Shown here: in pieces, positions 9,582-19,410 of the stretch
Layout of the letters: each line of letters starts with the position of its first letter
Numbering within the stretch: position 1 is the first letter of the stretch
Origin: an uncultured Porphyromonadaceae bacterium
GTDB taxonomy: Bacteria; Bacteroidota; Bacteroidia; Bacteroidales; Muribaculaceae
Direction of reading: 5' to 3'
NCBI GenBank assembly: GCA_902493335.1
Contig: CABUPJ010000005.1
Location: 1-64,000, forward strand
Length of the DNA: 64,000 bases
Notes under the pieces: generated by a model
Database searches by the model: none
Told to the model about the DNA's origin: nothing
Seen by the model: the letters and a program-made list of their open reading frames with translations, nothing else
Made by a program: the position numbers and the translations under genes

Positions 9582-11684
9582 ATGAGAAGTTATCTCTCTA
9601 TCTTCGGTTTGACACTCGCCGCCACTCTGGCGGCGGGTGCTCAGCCCGTAGATTCTGTCAAAGTCGTCAAAGGACAGGTCAGTGACTATTATATTCCGGT
9701 CGTCAAACAGCGCAAGGTCGAAGGACGCGTCACCGATGCTTCGGGCCGCAGTCTTGAAGGTGCGACCGTGATGTTCCTCCATAGCCCCATGCACTGCAAC
9801 ACAGACGCCGACGGACGTTTCTCACTCACGGGCACCGACAACGACTCGTTGCTCTATGTCTTCTATCCCGGCATGGACTTCAAGACTGTCGGCATCGCAT
9901 CCGGCGACTGCCTCGACGAGACAATCGCGCTTTCGCCTGAGACCCGGCAGCCTTTCGTGCGCCGCGAGGCCGCCAGAGCCACACGCTGGTATAATCCCGC
10001 AGCCCCAGTCACAAACACCTATTGTAATCCCGTAAACATAAGCTACAACTTCGAGGTCTCCAATGACAACGTCCGCCCCAACGGCACATTCCGCTCATCG
10101 GCCGATCCGATGGGTCTCGCCTACGGCGACGAATATTTTCTCTTCTCGACAAACCAAAACGGGTTCCATTACTCAAAGAACCTGAGTGACTGGGACTTTG
10201 CGTCTGCCTCTTTCAAACGTCGTCCGACCGACGATGACCAGTGTGCCCCCGCGGCCTACGTCAGCGGCGACACCCTCTTCTATACCGGCTCGACATACCG
10301 CGGTCTCCCCGTGTGGTATACCACAGATCCCAAATCGGGACGTTTCCGCCGTGCCGTCGACCGCAACACACTCCCTTCGTGGGACCCCTGCCTCTTCCTT
10401 GACGATGACGGCAAACTATATCTTTACTATGGCTCGAGCAACGAGTATCCCCTCAAGGCCGTTCAGCTCAGCCGCGACAACTTCATGCCAATCAGCAAGA
10501 TTCATGACGTCCTCATGCTTCATCCCGAAGAACACGGCTGGGAACGGTTCGGCATGAACAACGACGATGAGGTTACCCTCAGACCTTTTACCGAAGGCGC
10601 CTACATGACCAAACACGACGGTCACTACTATCTACAGTACGGTGCCCCCGGAACCGAATTCAAAATCTATGCCGACGGCGTCTATGTCTCAGACAATCCC
10701 CTCGGTCCCTTCACATATCAGAAACATAACCCGATGAGCTACAAGCCCGGCGGCTTTGTCCAGGGCAGCGGTCACGGCGGCACTTTTGTCGACAACAAAG
10801 GCCACTACTGGCACGTCTCGACCTGTATGCTCTCGCTCAAATATAAGTTCGAGCGCCGCATTGGCCTCTATCCCGCCGCTTTCGACAAAGACGGCGTCAT
10901 GTATAGCTCGGCCGCCTTCGGTGACTATCCCAACCGCAATGCCGACTACGACATAGCCGATCCCGCCGACCGTTTTACCGGCTGGATGCTGCTCTCTTAC
11001 CGCAAGCCTGTCGCTGTCTCATCGACCGTCGACGGCATGGACCCGGCGGCCATCAGCGACGAAAACATGCGCACTTACTGGGCCGCCCGTTCGGCCGACC
11101 CCGGCGAGTGGGCCATGATCGACCTCGGTCCCGACCGCACCGTCAGGGCCATACAGCTCAATTACTATGAATATCTCAGCGACCAGACCGACCGCGCCGA
11201 CGACATGTACTTCCAGTATCGCATCTATGCCTCGGACAACGGCGACGACTGGACCCTCGTCGTTGACAAGAGCGACAACGACCGCGACTGCCCTCACGAC
11301 TACGTCGAGCTGCTCGAACCGCTCAAGACCCGCTATCTGAAGCTCGAGAACATCCACACCGCCAGCGGCAACTTCTGCCTCAGCGATATCCGCGTCTTCG
11401 GCTCGGCCGAGGGTCCGGCGCCGGAGGCAGTCAAGGGTTTCAAGGTCGTCCGTGACAAAAAAGACCCGCGTAACGCCATGATTTCGTGGCAGCCCTCGGA
11501 GAGAGCCTACGGATATAATATCTACTACGGCATCGCTCCTGACAAGATGTATAACGCCATCACTGTCAACGGCGACACATCGTATGACATGCGCGGTCTC
11601 GACCTCGGCACAGACTATTTCTTTGTCGTCGAGGCTCTCGGCGAGAGCGGCCGTTCGGCTCTTTCAAAAACAATCAGACAATAG
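9582..11684 (+). CDS. GH43-like glycosidase with discoidin and FN3 domains
   Basis: A 700-residue secreted protein with a signal peptide ending AAGAQ. A carboxypeptidase-regulatory-like domain spans about 46-120, and a five-bladed-propeller GH43-type domain about 140-460. The three expected acids can be placed: D175 (SSADP), D268 (SWDPC) and E338 (FTEGAYM), with spacing typical of GH43. A discoidin/F5-8 type C carbohydrate-binding domain follows (about 475-610) and an FN3-like domain (about 615-700). GH43 enzymes usually remove arabinose or xylose; the substrate here is unknown and does not obviously match the GH144 and GH3 neighbours. It could instead serve mainly in binding. Confidence 0.85.
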   Translation: MRSYLSIFGLTLAATLAAGAQPVDSVKVVKGQVSDYYIPVVKQRKVEGRVTDASGRSLEGATVMFLHSPMHCNTDADGRFSLTGTDNDSLLYVFYPGMDFKTVGIASGDCLDETIALSPETRQPFVRREAARATRWYNPAAPVTNTYCNPVNISYNFEVSNDNVRPNGTFRSSADPMGLAYGDEYFLFSTNQNGFHYSKNLSDWDFASASFKRRPTDDDQCAPAAYVSGDTLFYTGSTYRGLPVWYTTDPKSGRFRRAVDRNTLPSWDPCLFLDDDGKLYLYYGSSNEYPLKAVQLSRDNFMPISKIHDVLMLHPEEHGWERFGMNNDDEVTLRPFTEGAYMTKHDGHYYLQYGAPGTEFKIYADGVYVSDNPLGPFTYQKHNPMSYKPGGFVQGSGHGGTFVDNKGHYWHVSTCMLSLKYKFERRIGLYPAAFDKDGVMYSSAAFGDYPNRNADYDIADPADRFTGWMLLSYRKPVAVSSTVDGMDPAAISDENMRTYWAARSADPGEWAMIDLGPDRTVRAIQLNYYEYLSDQTDRADDMYFQYRIYASDNGDDWTLVVDKSDNDRDCPHDYVELLEPLKTRYLKLENIHTASGNFCLSDIRVFGSAEGPAPEAVKGFKVVRDKKDPRNAMISWQPSERAYGYNIYYGIAPDKMYNAITVNGDTSYDMRGLDLGTDYFFVVEALGESGRSALSKTIRQ

Positions 11685-11710
11685 ACAATAACCAACGATA
11701 ATACTAAGAT

Positions 11711-13093
11711 ATGAAACTCAACCGAATTCTTGCCTGTGGGCTTGTCGTCTCCGTCGCCGCTTTGCTTTCGGCCTGCGGCTCTGACAGCAACGACCACAAA
11801 GACAACACTCCTCCGGCCGAAGAGACAGACTTCCCCTTCGCCGATGACGAGGCCTTCCTCGACTATCTCCAGAAAACCCACATGAACTATATGTGGGACG
11901 GAGCCGAACCTAACTCGGGTCTCGCTCCCGAGCGTATCCACCTCGACGGCGAATATCCCCAGAACGACCGCGACGTCGTCACCACCGGCGGCAGCGGCTT
12001 CGGCATTGCCGGCCTCATCTCGGCCATCGACCGCGGTTTCATTCCCCGTCAGGAAGGCGTCGAGCGTCTTGAGAAGATTGTCGACTTCCTCGGCAAAGCC
12101 GACCGCTTCCACGGCGTCTGGCCTCATTGGCTGAGCGGCCCGACCGGCAAGGTGGTGCCTTTCGGTCAGAAAGACAACGGCGGTGACCTGGTCGAGAGTT
12201 CTTTCCTCATGACAAGCCTTATCATTGCCCGCGAATACTTCAAAAACGGCAACGAGCAGGAAAAGGCTCTCGCCGAAAACATCGACAAACTATGGCGCGA
12301 GATGGAGTTCGACTGGTATCAGCGCGACGGCCGCGACGTGCTCTACTGGCACTGGTCGCCCGAATACGCCTGGGAGATGAACTTCCCCCTTGAAGGCTAT
12401 AACGAATGTCTCATCACCTATATCCTCGGCGCTTCGTCGCCCACACACCCGATACCCGCGTCGGCCTATCACAAAGGCTGGGCACGCTCGGGCGGCATCG
12501 TCAGCGACAAGAAATTCATGGGCCTGCCTCTCGTGCTCAAATATAACGGCTGCGAGACAACGGGTGGTCCGCTCTTCTGGGCCCACTATTCATATATCGG
12601 CCTCGACCCACGCGGTCTGAAGGACGATTATGCCAACTACTGGGAGCTGACACGCAACCACGCCATGACCGACTATCTCTACTGTGTCTCCAATCCCAAA
12701 GGCTACAAGGGCTACGGCGAGAACTGCTGGGGCCTGACCGCAAGCTATACCCCTAAAGGCTACACGGCTCATTCGCCTGCCAACGACCTCGGCGTCATCA
12801 CCCCGACGGCAGCTCTCTCGAGTTTCCCCTACACACCCGAGGAATCGATGCGCGCCGCCAAATATTTCTATGGCAAAGGCGATTGGCTCAGAGGTAAATA
12901 TGGCTTCTATGACGCTTTCTCAGAGACAGACAAATGGGTGACACCCCGCTATCTCGCCATCGACCAGCTGACCATCGCCCCAATGATCGAGAACTACCGC
13001 AGCGGCCTGCTCTGGCGTCTGTTCATGGGTGCTCCCGAGATTCAGGAAGGTCTCAAGAAGCTCGGCTTCACCTCCACACAATATAATTTCTAA
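11711..13093 (+). CDS. GH144-type glucanase lipoprotein (glucoamylase-like domain)
   Basis: A 460-residue lipoprotein: signal peptide, lipobox LLSAC (Cys at about residue 22), then an acid-rich stretch (SDSNDHKD) that could direct it to the cell surface. The rest matches the glucoamylase-like (alpha/alpha)6 barrel family that includes the GH144 endo-beta-1,2-glucanases, with blocks such as TGGSGFGIAGLISAIDRGF and GENCWGLTAS, and a tail near MIENYRSGLLW. As a surface endo-enzyme it would cut the polymer before import. The stop shares one base with an upstream ATG of the next frame. The GH144 assignment is recognition, not alignment. Confidence 0.82.
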   Translation: MKLNRILACGLVVSVAALLSACGSDSNDHKDNTPPAEETDFPFADDEAFLDYLQKTHMNYMWDGAEPNSGLAPERIHLDGEYPQNDRDVVTTGGSGFGIAGLISAIDRGFIPRQEGVERLEKIVDFLGKADRFHGVWPHWLSGPTGKVVPFGQKDNGGDLVESSFLMTSLIIAREYFKNGNEQEKALAENIDKLWREMEFDWYQRDGRDVLYWHWSPEYAWEMNFPLEGYNECLITYILGASSPTHPIPASAYHKGWARSGGIVSDKKFMGLPLVLKYNGCETTGGPLFWAHYSYIGLDPRGLKDDYANYWELTRNHAMTDYLYCVSNPKGYKGYGENCWGLTASYTPKGYTAHSPANDLGVITPTAALSSFPYTPEESMRAAKYFYGKGDWLRGKYGFYDAFSETDKWVTPRYLAIDQLTIAPMIENYRSGLLWRLFMGAPEIQEGLKKLGFTSTQYNF

Positions 13094-13116
13094 TGTGTAA
13101 TCTAACAAAATATATC

Positions 13117-15432
13117 ATGAAACTGTCAAAACTTATTATCACCGGAGCCGTGGCTCTCGCCGCTGTCGTGGCCTCGCCTCTCGGCGCCGACGCTAAAAAG
13201 AAAAATCCGACTCCCGAGGATCAGCAGGCCAAGATGGACGCGTTCATCACCGACCTCATGAGCCGCATGACTCTGGAGGAAAAACTCGGTCAGCTCAACC
13301 TCCCCGGTGCCGACGATATCGTCACGGGCCAGGCCAAGAGCAGCAACATCGGCTCGATGGTCTCGAAAGGACAGGTCGGCGGTGTGTTCAACATCAAGGG
13401 TGTCGAGAAAATCCGCGACCTCCAGCGCGTTGCCGTCGAGGAGAGCCGTCTCGGTATTCCTCTGATTTTCGGCATGGACGTCGTCCATGGCTACGAGACC
13501 GTCTTTCCCATTCCTCTTGCAAGCTCTTGCAGCTGGGATATGGAGGCCATCGAAAACTCTGCACGCATTGCCGCAAAAGAGGCTTCGGCCGCCGGTATAG
13601 CCTGGACTTTCAGCCCCATGGTCGATATCAGCCGAGACCCCCGCTGGGGACGCGTCTCTGAAGGCGGTGGCGAGGACCCATACTTAGGCGCAGAAATCGC
13701 CAAGGCCATGGTGTGCGGCTATCAGGGCAAGAGCCTTGCCGACCCCACCACGATGATGTCTTGTGTCAAACACTTTGCCCTTTACGGCGCTCCCGAAGCC
13801 GGCCGCGACTACAACACGGTCGACATGAGCCATCAGCGCATGTATAACGAATATTTCCCGCCGTACAAAGCCGGTGCCGAAGCCGGCGCTGGCAGCTTCA
13901 TGACCTCGTTCAACACCATCGACTTCGTTCCCGCCTCGGGCAACAAGTGGCTGCTGACCGACGTCCTCCGCAAACAGTGGGGTTTCAAGGGCTTTGTCGT
14001 CACAGACTATACGGCCATTCTTGAGATGATCGACCACGGTATGGGCGACCTCGAGCAGTGCTCGGCTCTCGCTCTCAAAGCCGGTACAGATATGGATATG
14101 GTCGCCAACGGCTTCAACGGCACACTCGCCGCATCGCTCGAGAAAGGCAACGTCACCATGGCGGATATCGACAAAGCCGTCCGCCTTATCCTTGAGGCCA
14201 AATATAAGCTCGGACTCTTCGACAATCCCTATAACCGCATGGACGTGAGCCGTCCCGCCCGCGACATCTATACAGCCGAACACCGTGACGCCGCCCGTCG
14301 TCTCGCTACCGAGACATTCGTTCTCCTCAAGAACGAAGGCAACATTCTTCCCCTCGCCAAGAAAGGCAAGATCGCTCTTGTAGGCCCGCTCGCCGACACC
14401 CGTTCCAACATGCCCGGCACGTGGAGTGTCGCCGCAGCGTTCGACCGCTACCAGTCGCTCCTCGAAGGCTTCCGCCATGCCGTCGGCGATAAGGCCGAAG
14501 TGCTTTATGCCAAAGGCTCGAACCTCACCGAAGATTCTGTCCTCGAAGCCCACGCCACAATGTTCGGCCGCACGATGCGCGACCCGCGCTCTGAAGCCGA
14601 GCTTCTTAAAGAGGCTCTTGAAGTGGCCGCCAAAGCCGATGTCATCGTCGCCGCTCTCGGCGAGTCGTCAGAATTCAGCGGCGAGTCAAGCAGCCGTGCC
14701 GACATCACATTGCCCGAGACTCAGCGTCGTCTTCTCGAGGCTCTTCTTGCCACCGGCAAACCCGTCGTAATGCTCAACTTCGCCGGCCGTCCTACCGTCA
14801 TGAGCTGGGAGAGCGAACACGTGCCCGCCATCATGAACGTATGGTTCGGCGGTTCTGAAGCTGCCGCAGCCATCGCCGATGTCGTCTTCGGCGACGTCAA
14901 CGTCAGCGGCAAGCTCACGATGTCGATGCCCCGCAGCGTCGGTCAGATTCCCCTCTACTACAACCACCTCAACACAGGCCGCCCGCTGCCCGAAGGCGTC
15001 GACGAGTTTGTCAAATTCCGCAGCAATTACATCGACATCTCAAACACGCCTCTCTATCCCTTCGGCTACGGTCTGAGCTATACGACTTTCGACTACAGCG
15101 ACTTCAAACTCGACTCGACCGTCCTCACCGACGGCAAGATCACAGCCTCTGTGACCGTCAGAAACAGCGGCGACCGCGAGGGCACTGAAATCGTGCAGTT
15201 CTATATCCGCGACCTCGTCGGCAGCGTCTCGCGCCCCGTCAAAGAGCTCAAACATTTTGACCGTATCAGCCTCAAGCCCGGCGAAAGCAAGACTGTAAGT
15301 TTCGACATCACTCCCGAAACTCTTAAATTCTATAACTACAATATTGACTTTGTCAACGAACCCGGCGACTTTGAAGTGATGGTCGGTCCCAACAGCCGTG
15401 ACGTGACCAAACTGAAATTCACTTTGAAATAA
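13117..15432 (+). CDS. GH3 beta-glucosidase (BglX-like)
   Basis: A periplasmic GH3 enzyme that would release glucose from imported beta-gluco-oligosaccharides. I take the ATG at 13117, not the one at 13093, because it gives a clean signal peptide (MKLSKLIITGAVALAAVVAS...ADA); the protein then has 771 residues. It contains the N-terminal TIM barrel (FGMDVVHGYETVFPIP, CVKHFALYGAPEAGRDY), the nucleophile Asp297 in VTDYTA (where many relatives have SDW), the second alpha/beta domain, and a fibronectin-like C-terminal domain. Beta-1,2-glucosidases are known in GH3, which fits the GH144 gene upstream, but linkage cannot be read here. Confidence 0.92.
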   Translation: MKLSKLIITGAVALAAVVASPLGADAKKKNPTPEDQQAKMDAFITDLMSRMTLEEKLGQLNLPGADDIVTGQAKSSNIGSMVSKGQVGGVFNIKGVEKIRDLQRVAVEESRLGIPLIFGMDVVHGYETVFPIPLASSCSWDMEAIENSARIAAKEASAAGIAWTFSPMVDISRDPRWGRVSEGGGEDPYLGAEIAKAMVCGYQGKSLADPTTMMSCVKHFALYGAPEAGRDYNTVDMSHQRMYNEYFPPYKAGAEAGAGSFMTSFNTIDFVPASGNKWLLTDVLRKQWGFKGFVVTDYTAILEMIDHGMGDLEQCSALALKAGTDMDMVANGFNGTLAASLEKGNVTMADIDKAVRLILEAKYKLGLFDNPYNRMDVSRPARDIYTAEHRDAARRLATETFVLLKNEGNILPLAKKGKIALVGPLADTRSNMPGTWSVAAAFDRYQSLLEGFRHAVGDKAEVLYAKGSNLTEDSVLEAHATMFGRTMRDPRSEAELLKEALEVAAKADVIVAALGESSEFSGESSSRADITLPETQRRLLEALLATGKPVVMLNFAGRPTVMSWESEHVPAIMNVWFGGSEAAAAIADVVFGDVNVSGKLTMSMPRSVGQIPLYYNHLNTGRPLPEGVDEFVKFRSNYIDISNTPLYPFGYGLSYTTFDYSDFKLDSTVLTDGKITASVTVRNSGDREGTEIVQFYIRDLVGSVSRPVKELKHFDRISLKPGESKTVSFDITPETLKFYNYNIDFVNEPGDFEVMVGPNSRDVTKLKFTLK

Positions 15433-15457
15433 GCGTCTCTAACCTGAGATTTAACCT

Positions 15458-15497
15458 TTCAGACGGCGGTGCATGCTCTTGTGTGCCGCCGTCTGAA
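15458..15497 (+). terminator. Terminator hairpin after the first GH3 gene
   Basis: TTCAGACGGCGG and CCGCCGTCTGAA form a perfect 12-bp stem around a 16-nt loop, followed by an A/T-rich stretch without a long U-run. It separates the SusC-to-GH3 operon from the second GH3 gene. Confidence 0.7.
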
Positions 15498-15514
15498 ATA
15501 ATAATCAGCCCCTC

Positions 15515-15548
15515 TTGACGCCTCAGTCATAAAATTTTATTATCTTTG
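15515..15548 (+). promoter_or_regulatory. Promoter of the second GH3 gene
   Basis: TTG at 15515-15517 and TATCTTTG at 15541-15548 (23-nt spacer) lie between the terminator and the gene, so this gene can be transcribed on its own. Confidence 0.55.
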
Positions 15549-15592
15549 TTGAGTCATAAACACATTTTTTACCTATAAAATCAAAACCTGTG

Positions 15593-17821
15593 ATGAAACT
15601 TAAGTCATTGCTTTTATCCTGTTCCTTTGCAGCTGTCCTGACCGCTCAGGCAGCCGTGCCTGTCTATCTTGACAGATCAAAACCTATTGAAGACCGTGTC
15701 GAGGACGCTCTCTCGCGCATGACAACCGAAGAGAAAATCGCCATTATCCACGCCCAGTCGAAATTCTCGTCGGCCGGCGTGCCCCGTTTGGGTATTCCCG
15801 AGCTGTGGACCGATGACGGTCCTCACGGTGTCCGCCCCGAAGTCCTGTGGGACGAATGGGACCAGGCCGGCTGGACCAACGACTCTTGTATCGCTTTTCC
15901 CGCCCTGACAGCCCTTGCCGCCACGTGGGACCGCGATGTCTCGCGTCTCTACGGCAAATCGCTCGGCGAAGAAGCACGCTACCGCAAGAAAGATGTCATC
16001 CTCGGCCCCGGTGTCAACATCTACCGCACACCCCTCAACGGCCGTAACTTCGAGTATATGGGCGAAGATCCCTATCTTGCCGCCAAGATGGTCGTGCCCT
16101 ATATCAAGGGCCTCCAGAGCAACGGCGTGGCTGCCTGTCTCAAACATTTCGCCCTGAACAACAACGAGGTCAACCGTCACACGAGCAACGTCATCGTCGA
16201 CGACCGCGCCCTCTATGAAATCTATCTTCCCGCCTTTAAGGAGGCGGTCGACAGCGGCGTGTGGTCGGTGATGGGTGCATATAACCTCTACAAAGACCAG
16301 CATCTCTGCCATAACCAGTATATTCTTAACGATATTCTCAAAGGCGAGTGGGGCTTCGACGGCGCCGTCATCTCTGACTGGGGCGGCACACACGACACCG
16401 AGCAGGCCATCCACAACGGTCTCGACCTCGAGTTCGGCAGCTGGACCGACGGACTGTCGCAGGGCACCAACAACGCTTACGACAACTATTACCTCGCGAT
16501 GCCTTACCTCAAGCTCATCAAAGCCGGCAAGGTCGGCACGAAAGAACTCGACGAGAAGGCCCGCCGCGTCCTTCGCCTGATGTACCGCACGGTCATGGAT
16601 AACAACCGCCCCTATGGCTCTCTTTGCTCGCCGGAGCATTCCGAGGCTGCCCGTCATATCGGCGAAGAGGGCATCGTGCTCCTCGCCAACCGCGGCAATG
16701 TCCTGCCCATGAAGCTCGACGGCCGTAAGAAAGTCGCCGTCATCGGCGAGAACGCCATCAAGATGATGACTGTCGGCGGCGGCAGCTCGTCGCTCAAAGC
16801 CAAATTTGAGATCTCGCCCCTCGACGGCCTGCGCAAACGCCTCGCCGGCAAAGCCGACGTCGTCTATGCCCGCGGCTATGTCGGTGACACGACCGGCGAA
16901 TACAACGGCGTCACGACCGGCCAGAACCTCGCTGACGACCGCACCCCCGAGCAGCTTATCGCCGAGGCGGTCGACGTTGCCAAAGACGCCGATTATGTCA
17001 TTTTTGTCGGCGGTCTCAACAAAGACAACCATCAGGACTGCGAGGACAGCGACCGCGCAGGTCTCGAACTTCCATACAACCAGGATGCCGTCATCGAGGC
17101 TCTTGCCGCTGTCAATCCCAATCTCATTGTCGTCAACATCTCGGGCAACGCCGTGGCTATGCCCTGGGTCGACAAGGTGCCTGCCATCGTTCAGGCATGG
17201 TTCCTCGGCTCTGAGGGGGGCAATGCCCTTGCATCGGTGCTGACCGGCGACGTCAACCCCTCGGGCAAACTCCCGATGACTTTCCCCGCGCGTCTCTCTG
17301 ACGTGGGTGCCCATGCGGTCGGCCAGTATCCCGGCACGCCCCGTAACGACGGCTCTAATATCGTCGACATCGAGTATCGCGAAGGCATCTTTGTCGGCTA
17401 CCGCTGGGCCGACAAAAACAAGATTCAGCCGCTCTTCCCCTTCGGTCACGGTCTGAGCTATACGACATTTGACTACGGCAAGGCTACCATCGACAAGACC
17501 GAGGGCTCGGCCGACGATGTCTTCACAGTCAGCATCCCGGTCACCAACACAGGCGACCGTGCCGGCCGCGAGATTGTCCAGCTCTATGTCTCAGACCTCA
17601 AGACCACACTCCCGCGTCCGGTCAAAGAACTCAAGGGCTTTAAGAAAATCAGCCTCGAACCGGGTCAGACCGAGACAGTCACCTTCGAGATTTCGCGTGA
17701 CGACCTGAGCTACTTCGATGCCGACAAACACGCCTGGGTCGTTGATCCGGGCAAGTTTGAGGCTCTTGTCGGCGCCTCGTCGCGCGACATACGCTCTAAA
17801 GTTGCCTTTAAAGTGAAGTAA
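15593..17821 (+). CDS. GH3 beta-glucosidase
   Basis: A second secreted GH3 enzyme, 742 residues from the ATG at 15593 (a GTG directly precedes it). The signal peptide is MKLKSLLLSCSFAAVLTAQA. The barrel contains WTDDGPHGVRPE, CLKHFALNNNEVNRH and the nucleophile Asp262 in VISDWGGTHD; a C-terminal FN3-like domain contains RPVKELKGFKKISLEPGQ. It belongs to a different GH3 subgroup from its neighbour (NNNEVNRH instead of YGAPEAGRDY), so the pair probably divides the work by linkage or chain length. It has its own promoter and a strong terminator. Confidence 0.92.
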   Translation: MKLKSLLLSCSFAAVLTAQAAVPVYLDRSKPIEDRVEDALSRMTTEEKIAIIHAQSKFSSAGVPRLGIPELWTDDGPHGVRPEVLWDEWDQAGWTNDSCIAFPALTALAATWDRDVSRLYGKSLGEEARYRKKDVILGPGVNIYRTPLNGRNFEYMGEDPYLAAKMVVPYIKGLQSNGVAACLKHFALNNNEVNRHTSNVIVDDRALYEIYLPAFKEAVDSGVWSVMGAYNLYKDQHLCHNQYILNDILKGEWGFDGAVISDWGGTHDTEQAIHNGLDLEFGSWTDGLSQGTNNAYDNYYLAMPYLKLIKAGKVGTKELDEKARRVLRLMYRTVMDNNRPYGSLCSPEHSEAARHIGEEGIVLLANRGNVLPMKLDGRKKVAVIGENAIKMMTVGGGSSSLKAKFEISPLDGLRKRLAGKADVVYARGYVGDTTGEYNGVTTGQNLADDRTPEQLIAEAVDVAKDADYVIFVGGLNKDNHQDCEDSDRAGLELPYNQDAVIEALAAVNPNLIVVNISGNAVAMPWVDKVPAIVQAWFLGSEGGNALASVLTGDVNPSGKLPMTFPARLSDVGAHAVGQYPGTPRNDGSNIVDIEYREGIFVGYRWADKNKIQPLFPFGHGLSYTTFDYGKATIDKTEGSADDVFTVSIPVTNTGDRAGREIVQLYVSDLKTTLPRPVKELKGFKKISLEPGQTETVTFEISRDDLSYFDADKHAWVVDPGKFEALVGASSRDIRSKVAFKVK

Positions 17822-17841
17822 GAAAAATTAGTGCGATATGA

Positions 17842-17874
17842 AAGACGCCGCGCCTCAACGGGTTGCGGCGTCTT
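17842..17874. terminator. Bidirectional terminator between GH3 and MFS genes
   Basis: AAGACGCCGC and GCGGCGTCTT form a 10-bp stem followed by a U-run on the plus strand. The stop codon of the converging MFS gene (17855) lies in the loop, so the hairpin serves both genes or overlaps the MFS coding end. Confidence 0.8.
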
Positions 17875-19009
17875 TTTCGTCTCTGTAGAGCGCAAACAGC
17901 GCCGTCGCTCCTATCAGTGCGAATGGTACGCCCAACAGCGCCGGCGAGTCGAGGCCGAAGCCCTCTTTGATTGCCAATCCGCCGAGCGAGGCCGACACGG
18001 CGTTCGAGACGTTGAACGCAATCTGTATTCCCGCGCCGCCGAGCATCTCGCCGCCTTTGGCGTATTTCACAATCAGATACTGCAGCGGGCCGCCGATGGC
18101 AAATAGTCCCGCCGTCGCGGTGAACATCAGCAGCAGCGACGCTACCTTCATCGCCGCGCACAGATATATCGCCGGCATGACGATGACGAGTATCGCGGCC
18201 ACCCAGCCGGTGACATACGACGCGCGGTAGCGGTCGGCCAACTTGCCTGCGACGGCGTTGCCCGTAACCATGCCCGCGCCGGCGAGCATCATCACCCACG
18301 TCATCGCCTGCGCCGAGAAGCCTGTGATGTCGGTCATCACCGGCTCGACGTAGCTAAACCAGCAGTAGACGCTCGCCTGGCCGAAGAACACACCCGTGTA
18401 GATCAGCCACGGCTCTTTGTGGCGCAGGAAGCCGAACTGGCCCTTGATGCCCGTGTCGGGCAGTGGTTTGAGGTAGGGCAGCCACAGTGTCATCGCCGTG
18501 AAGGCCAAGAGGCCGAACAAGGCCACGATGCCGAAGGAAAAGCGCCAGTTGAGCGTCGTGCTTATGAATGTCGCGGCAGGTACGCCGACGACGTTTGCCA
18601 CCGTCATGCCGCCGACCATCACGGCTACCGCCGAAGCGCCGTGGCCCTTGTCGGCCAAACGCGAACAGACGATAGCACCCGCGCCGAAGAATGCCCCGTG
18701 AGGCAGCCCCGACGCAAATCGGGCGCATAGCAGCGTCAGATAGCCCGGCGCCAAAGCCGCACAGAGATTACCGAGGAATATTACTGCACTGAGTATCAGC
18801 ATCAGCGTCTTAAGCGGCAGCCGCCGCAGAGCTATCAGCAGCGGAGCGCCGACGGCCACTCCGAGCGAGTATGCCGAAATGAAATGTCCGGCTTTGACAA
18901 TGCTGATATCCAGTCCGTCGGCAACATCGCCGAGTATGCCCATCATGCCGAATTCGGCGATGCCGAGAGCAAAGGTGCCTATGGCCAAGGAAATTAGACT
19001 ACGTTTCAT
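17855..19009 (-). CDS. MFS efflux transporter (AraJ-like)
   Basis: A 12-helix inner-membrane major facilitator of 384 residues. It opens with MKRSLISLAIGTFALGIAEFG, and helix pairs run through the whole length. The start at 19009 is preferred to an upstream ATG at 19051 because it begins right at the first helix. Motifs such as ARFASGLPHGAFFGAG and GLPLKTL-like loops resemble the AraJ/YdhP drug or sugar exporter group. Exported substrate unknown. It converges with the second GH3 gene, so it need not belong to the PUL. Confidence 0.85.
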   Translation of the reverse strand: MKRSLISLAIGTFALGIAEFGMMGILGDVADGLDISIVKAGHFISAYSLGVAVGAPLLIALRRLPLKTLMLILSAVIFLGNLCAALAPGYLTLLCARFASGLPHGAFFGAGAIVCSRLADKGHGASAVAVMVGGMTVANVVGVPAATFISTTLNWRFSFGIVALFGLLAFTAMTLWLPYLKPLPDTGIKGQFGFLRHKEPWLIYTGVFFGQASVYCWFSYVEPVMTDITGFSAQAMTWVMMLAGAGMVTGNAVAGKLADRYRASYVTGWVAAILVIVMPAIYLCAAMKVASLLLMFTATAGLFAIGGPLQYLIVKYAKGGEMLGGAGIQIAFNVSNAVSASLGGLAIKEGFGLDSPALLGVPFALIGATALFALYRDEKDAATR

Positions 19010-19179
19010 AAACCTGATTTTAGAATCACTTATTGGAAAATTGCGCGGCAAAATTAATTGTTTTTTACGGCTAAAGCAAATAGTTGTAAAATTAAAGGTT
19101 TATAGTACTTATTTGTTTAAATATTGTTAAGCACAAGCAAAAATCTTTTCAAAAACTATGTTTTATAACATAAGTCTAT

Positions 19180-19187
19180 TAACTTTG
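19180..19187 (+). promoter_or_regulatory. Promoter -7 box of a short non-coding transcript
   Basis: TAACTTTG matches the -7 consensus; no clear TTG is seen at the -33 position. Transcription would start near 19194. Confidence 0.4.
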
Positions 19188-19193
19188 CATCGT

Positions 19194-19260
19194 GTTTTTC
19201 ATGGTATTAGATTTAAGGTTAAAAAGATTATTCGTCGTGATGACGGATAATTTTTTTTGT
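19194..19260 (+). ncRNA. Candidate small RNA of about 65 nt
   Basis: A short stretch between a -7 box and a good intrinsic terminator: TTATTCGTC and GACGGATAA form a 9-bp stem (19228-19250, one G-U pair) with a 5-nt loop, followed by eight T. There is no open frame of note inside. An independent small RNA is the simplest reading; no family recognised. Confidence 0.4.
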
Positions 19261-19410
19261 CCCTGTTCCATCGCCGACATTTGAAAAACATAAAACAAAA
19301 GATTGATTTAATGCATCGTGGCGTGCATAGAATTAATATTCTGTTTTTCTGCTATTTTGTTCTTATGTTCGTTTTCTATCGGCAGAAGTTGCAATAAAAG
19401 TGTCTTTGGT

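Noticed and set aside
8076..9794. A 572-residue open frame on the minus strand
   Set aside because: It is the antisense shadow of SusD and the GH43 start; GC-rich codon bias leaves the opposite frame open. The same applies to the long antisense frame at 15677-17449 over the second GH3 gene.
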